Shown here piece by piece: positions 14,128 to 15,143 of a DNA stretch of 15,143 nt (positions are counted from its first letter, which is position 1; each line of letters opens with the position of its first letter). Under the pieces are notes generated by a model. It saw only the letters and a list, made by a program, of their open reading frames with translations. It did no database searches and was not told where the DNA came from. The translations under genes and the position numbers were made by a program. Origin of the DNA: CAYZEZ01 sp964477295 (GTDB lineage Bacteria; Bacteroidota; Bacteroidia; Bacteroidales; SM23-62); NCBI GenBank assembly GCA_964477295.1, contig CAYZEZ010000101.1, positions 1-15,143 of the forward strand, given 5' to 3'.

Positions 14128-15143
14128 TTATTCAGCCGGCAAATACCAGTTCAGGGGATCCATCAGCCAGGAGTGAATATCGTTGTATTTGCCCGTCCCC
14201 TTGAATTTTTCAGCTACTTTATCTGCAAGATATTCAGGTTCATCCCTGCGCTCTGCAATTCGAACCAGGTCAAACCAGCGTTTCCCTTCAAAAGCCAGCT
14301 CCATAGCTCTCTCGTCAACAATGAGATCTTCAATAAACTGTACCCTGTTATTACCTGAAAGATTATCAGGAACTTCCTTAGGCTCAAGGTATGCCCTTCC
14401 TCTTATCCCAATGTTTCTTGACCAATTTGAATATTCCGCTGGCTTTGGACTCAGGTTATTAACTCCCTGGTTCAGCAGCATCAGTGCATACTCCTGCGAC
14501 TGTTCATCTCCCAGGCGATTGTAAGCTTCTGCTAATAACAGATGAATGTCTGCTGCCCTGGAGATAATAATATCAGAGCTGAAAGGGTCGTTGCTGTCAA
14601 TAAAATATTTGGTTATAAAGGATTGACCGTTTAAAGTATCCTCCCAAAAAGTAAATGGTCCTCTGTACGGGTCACCTTCCGTTCCATCTGCCGCAATTTG
14701 CTCCTTAAATAAGTCTATAAGTATTTGAGTGGGTTTCACTGAATAATGGTATACCATCCAATCCGGAAGCGGGTTGTATTGGTCTTCACCGGAGGAATAA
14801 GGAATTACAGAAATATTTTCTATTTCTTGATCTTCAGCATTCAGAAAAATAGCGCCCCATCCCTCGTCTTTATATGATCCATCCACTTTATACAGGGAAG
14901 ACTGGTTCAGGTAACTTTCGCAAGCCAGCTTCAGGTAAAAAACCGCATTGGCGAAGTCGCCGTTTTCCAGGTACAATTCACCGAGCAGTGCTTTGGTATT
15001 CACATAATGGTCAATCCTTACTTCGGCATAATCGGTTTCTGATGGATAATTCTCATGGATATAGGGTATTAACTGATTGATCAGTGTGTCGATCATAACT
15101 TCCTTACTAAGATAATTCTGTTCGAGATTTTCAGGCAGGGAAG
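14128..15143 (-). CDS. SusD/RagB-family glycan-binding outer-membrane lipoprotein, C-terminal part
   Basis: The frame stays open from the right edge to the stop at 14128, giving 337 residues; an ATG at 15096 is internal, because codons before it (SLPENLEQNYLSKEV) continue without a stop. Family signs are the helical TPR-like start (NTKALLGELYLENGDFANAVFYLKLACE), the mid-region SSDIIISRAADIHLLLAEAYNRLG, and the highly typical VDERAMELAFEGKRWFDLVRIAERR, with a NWYLPAE-type end. SusD-like proteins cap a SusC TonB-dependent porin and bind glycans or peptides at the cell surface. The SusC gene would be expected upstream, to the right of the window. The N-terminal lipoprotein signal is also outside. 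This is the window's best evidence for a polysaccharide utilisation locus. Confidence 0.92.
   Translation of the reverse strand, partial: SLPENLEQNYLSKEVMIDTLINQLIPYIHENYPSETDYAEVRIDHYVNTKALLGELYLENGDFANAVFYLKLACESYLNQSSLYKVDGSYKDEGWGAIFLNAEDQEIENISVIPYSSGEDQYNPLPDWMVYHYSVKPTQILIDLFKEQIAADGTEGDPYRGPFTFWEDTLNGQSFITKYFIDSNDPFSSDIIISRAADIHLLLAEAYNRLGDEQSQEYALMLLNQGVNNLSPKPAEYSNWSRNIGIRGRAYLEPKEVPDNLSGNNRVQFIEDLIVDERAMELAFEGKRWFDLVRIAERRDEPEYLADKVAEKFKGTGKYNDIHSWLMDPLNWYLPAE

Overview
The window looks like chromosomal DNA from a member of the Bacteroidota, most likely a polysaccharide-degrading, Bacteroidales/Marinilabiliales-like bacterium; the order is inference. The evidence is a SusD/RagB outer-membrane lipoprotein, two proteins ending in type IX secretion (Por) sorting domains, a MacB/FtsX-type permease of the kind found in many copies in this phylum, an IS1380-family transposase relic, a DUF4251-like protein, and promoter boxes of the phylum-specific TTTG / TAnnTTTG type. 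I saw no tRNA, rRNA, CRISPR array or recognised defence system.

Layout. (1) 1-2830: the start of a TetR-family repressor on the minus strand, diverging from a complete 786-residue FtsX/MacB-like permease. The 278-bp gap between them holds a good promoter for the repressor, an operator-like palindrome and a short period-7 repeat. (2) 2831-3040: a convergent gap filled by a hairpin and a long nested inverted repeat. (3) 3041-9368, minus strand: three co-oriented genes in the order CotH-like secreted protein, tandem ThuA-domain lipoprotein, Gfo/Idh/MocA oxidoreductase. They are spaced 79 and 75 bp apart and probably form an operon, driven from a TAnnTTTG box just upstream of the CotH gene. (4) 9438-9986: a gene-free stretch, its first two thirds unusually rich in palindromes. 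(5) 9987-about 11186: a decayed IS1380-family element whose transposase carries a nonsense codon, a frameshift and a large internal deletion. (6) 11473-13476, plus strand: a secreted CBM9-like/BIG2/T9SS multidomain protein, closed by a perfect bidirectional terminator. (7) 13566-15143, minus strand: a DUF4251-like exported protein downstream of the 3' part of a susD gene that runs off the window.

How the genes may work together (inference): SusD and its presumed SusC partner outside the window import glycans. The CBM9/BIG2 and CotH-like proteins are exported across the outer membrane by type IX secretion and anchored or released at the surface. The ThuA lipoprotein and the cytoplasmic Gfo/Idh/MocA dehydrogenase would act further inward on sugar-derived compounds. 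The strongest candidate for an under-described system is the CotH-ThuA-Gfo cassette, whose three products are predicted to sit in three different compartments. The palindrome-dense intergenic element at 9566-9841 is the most interesting non-coding signal.
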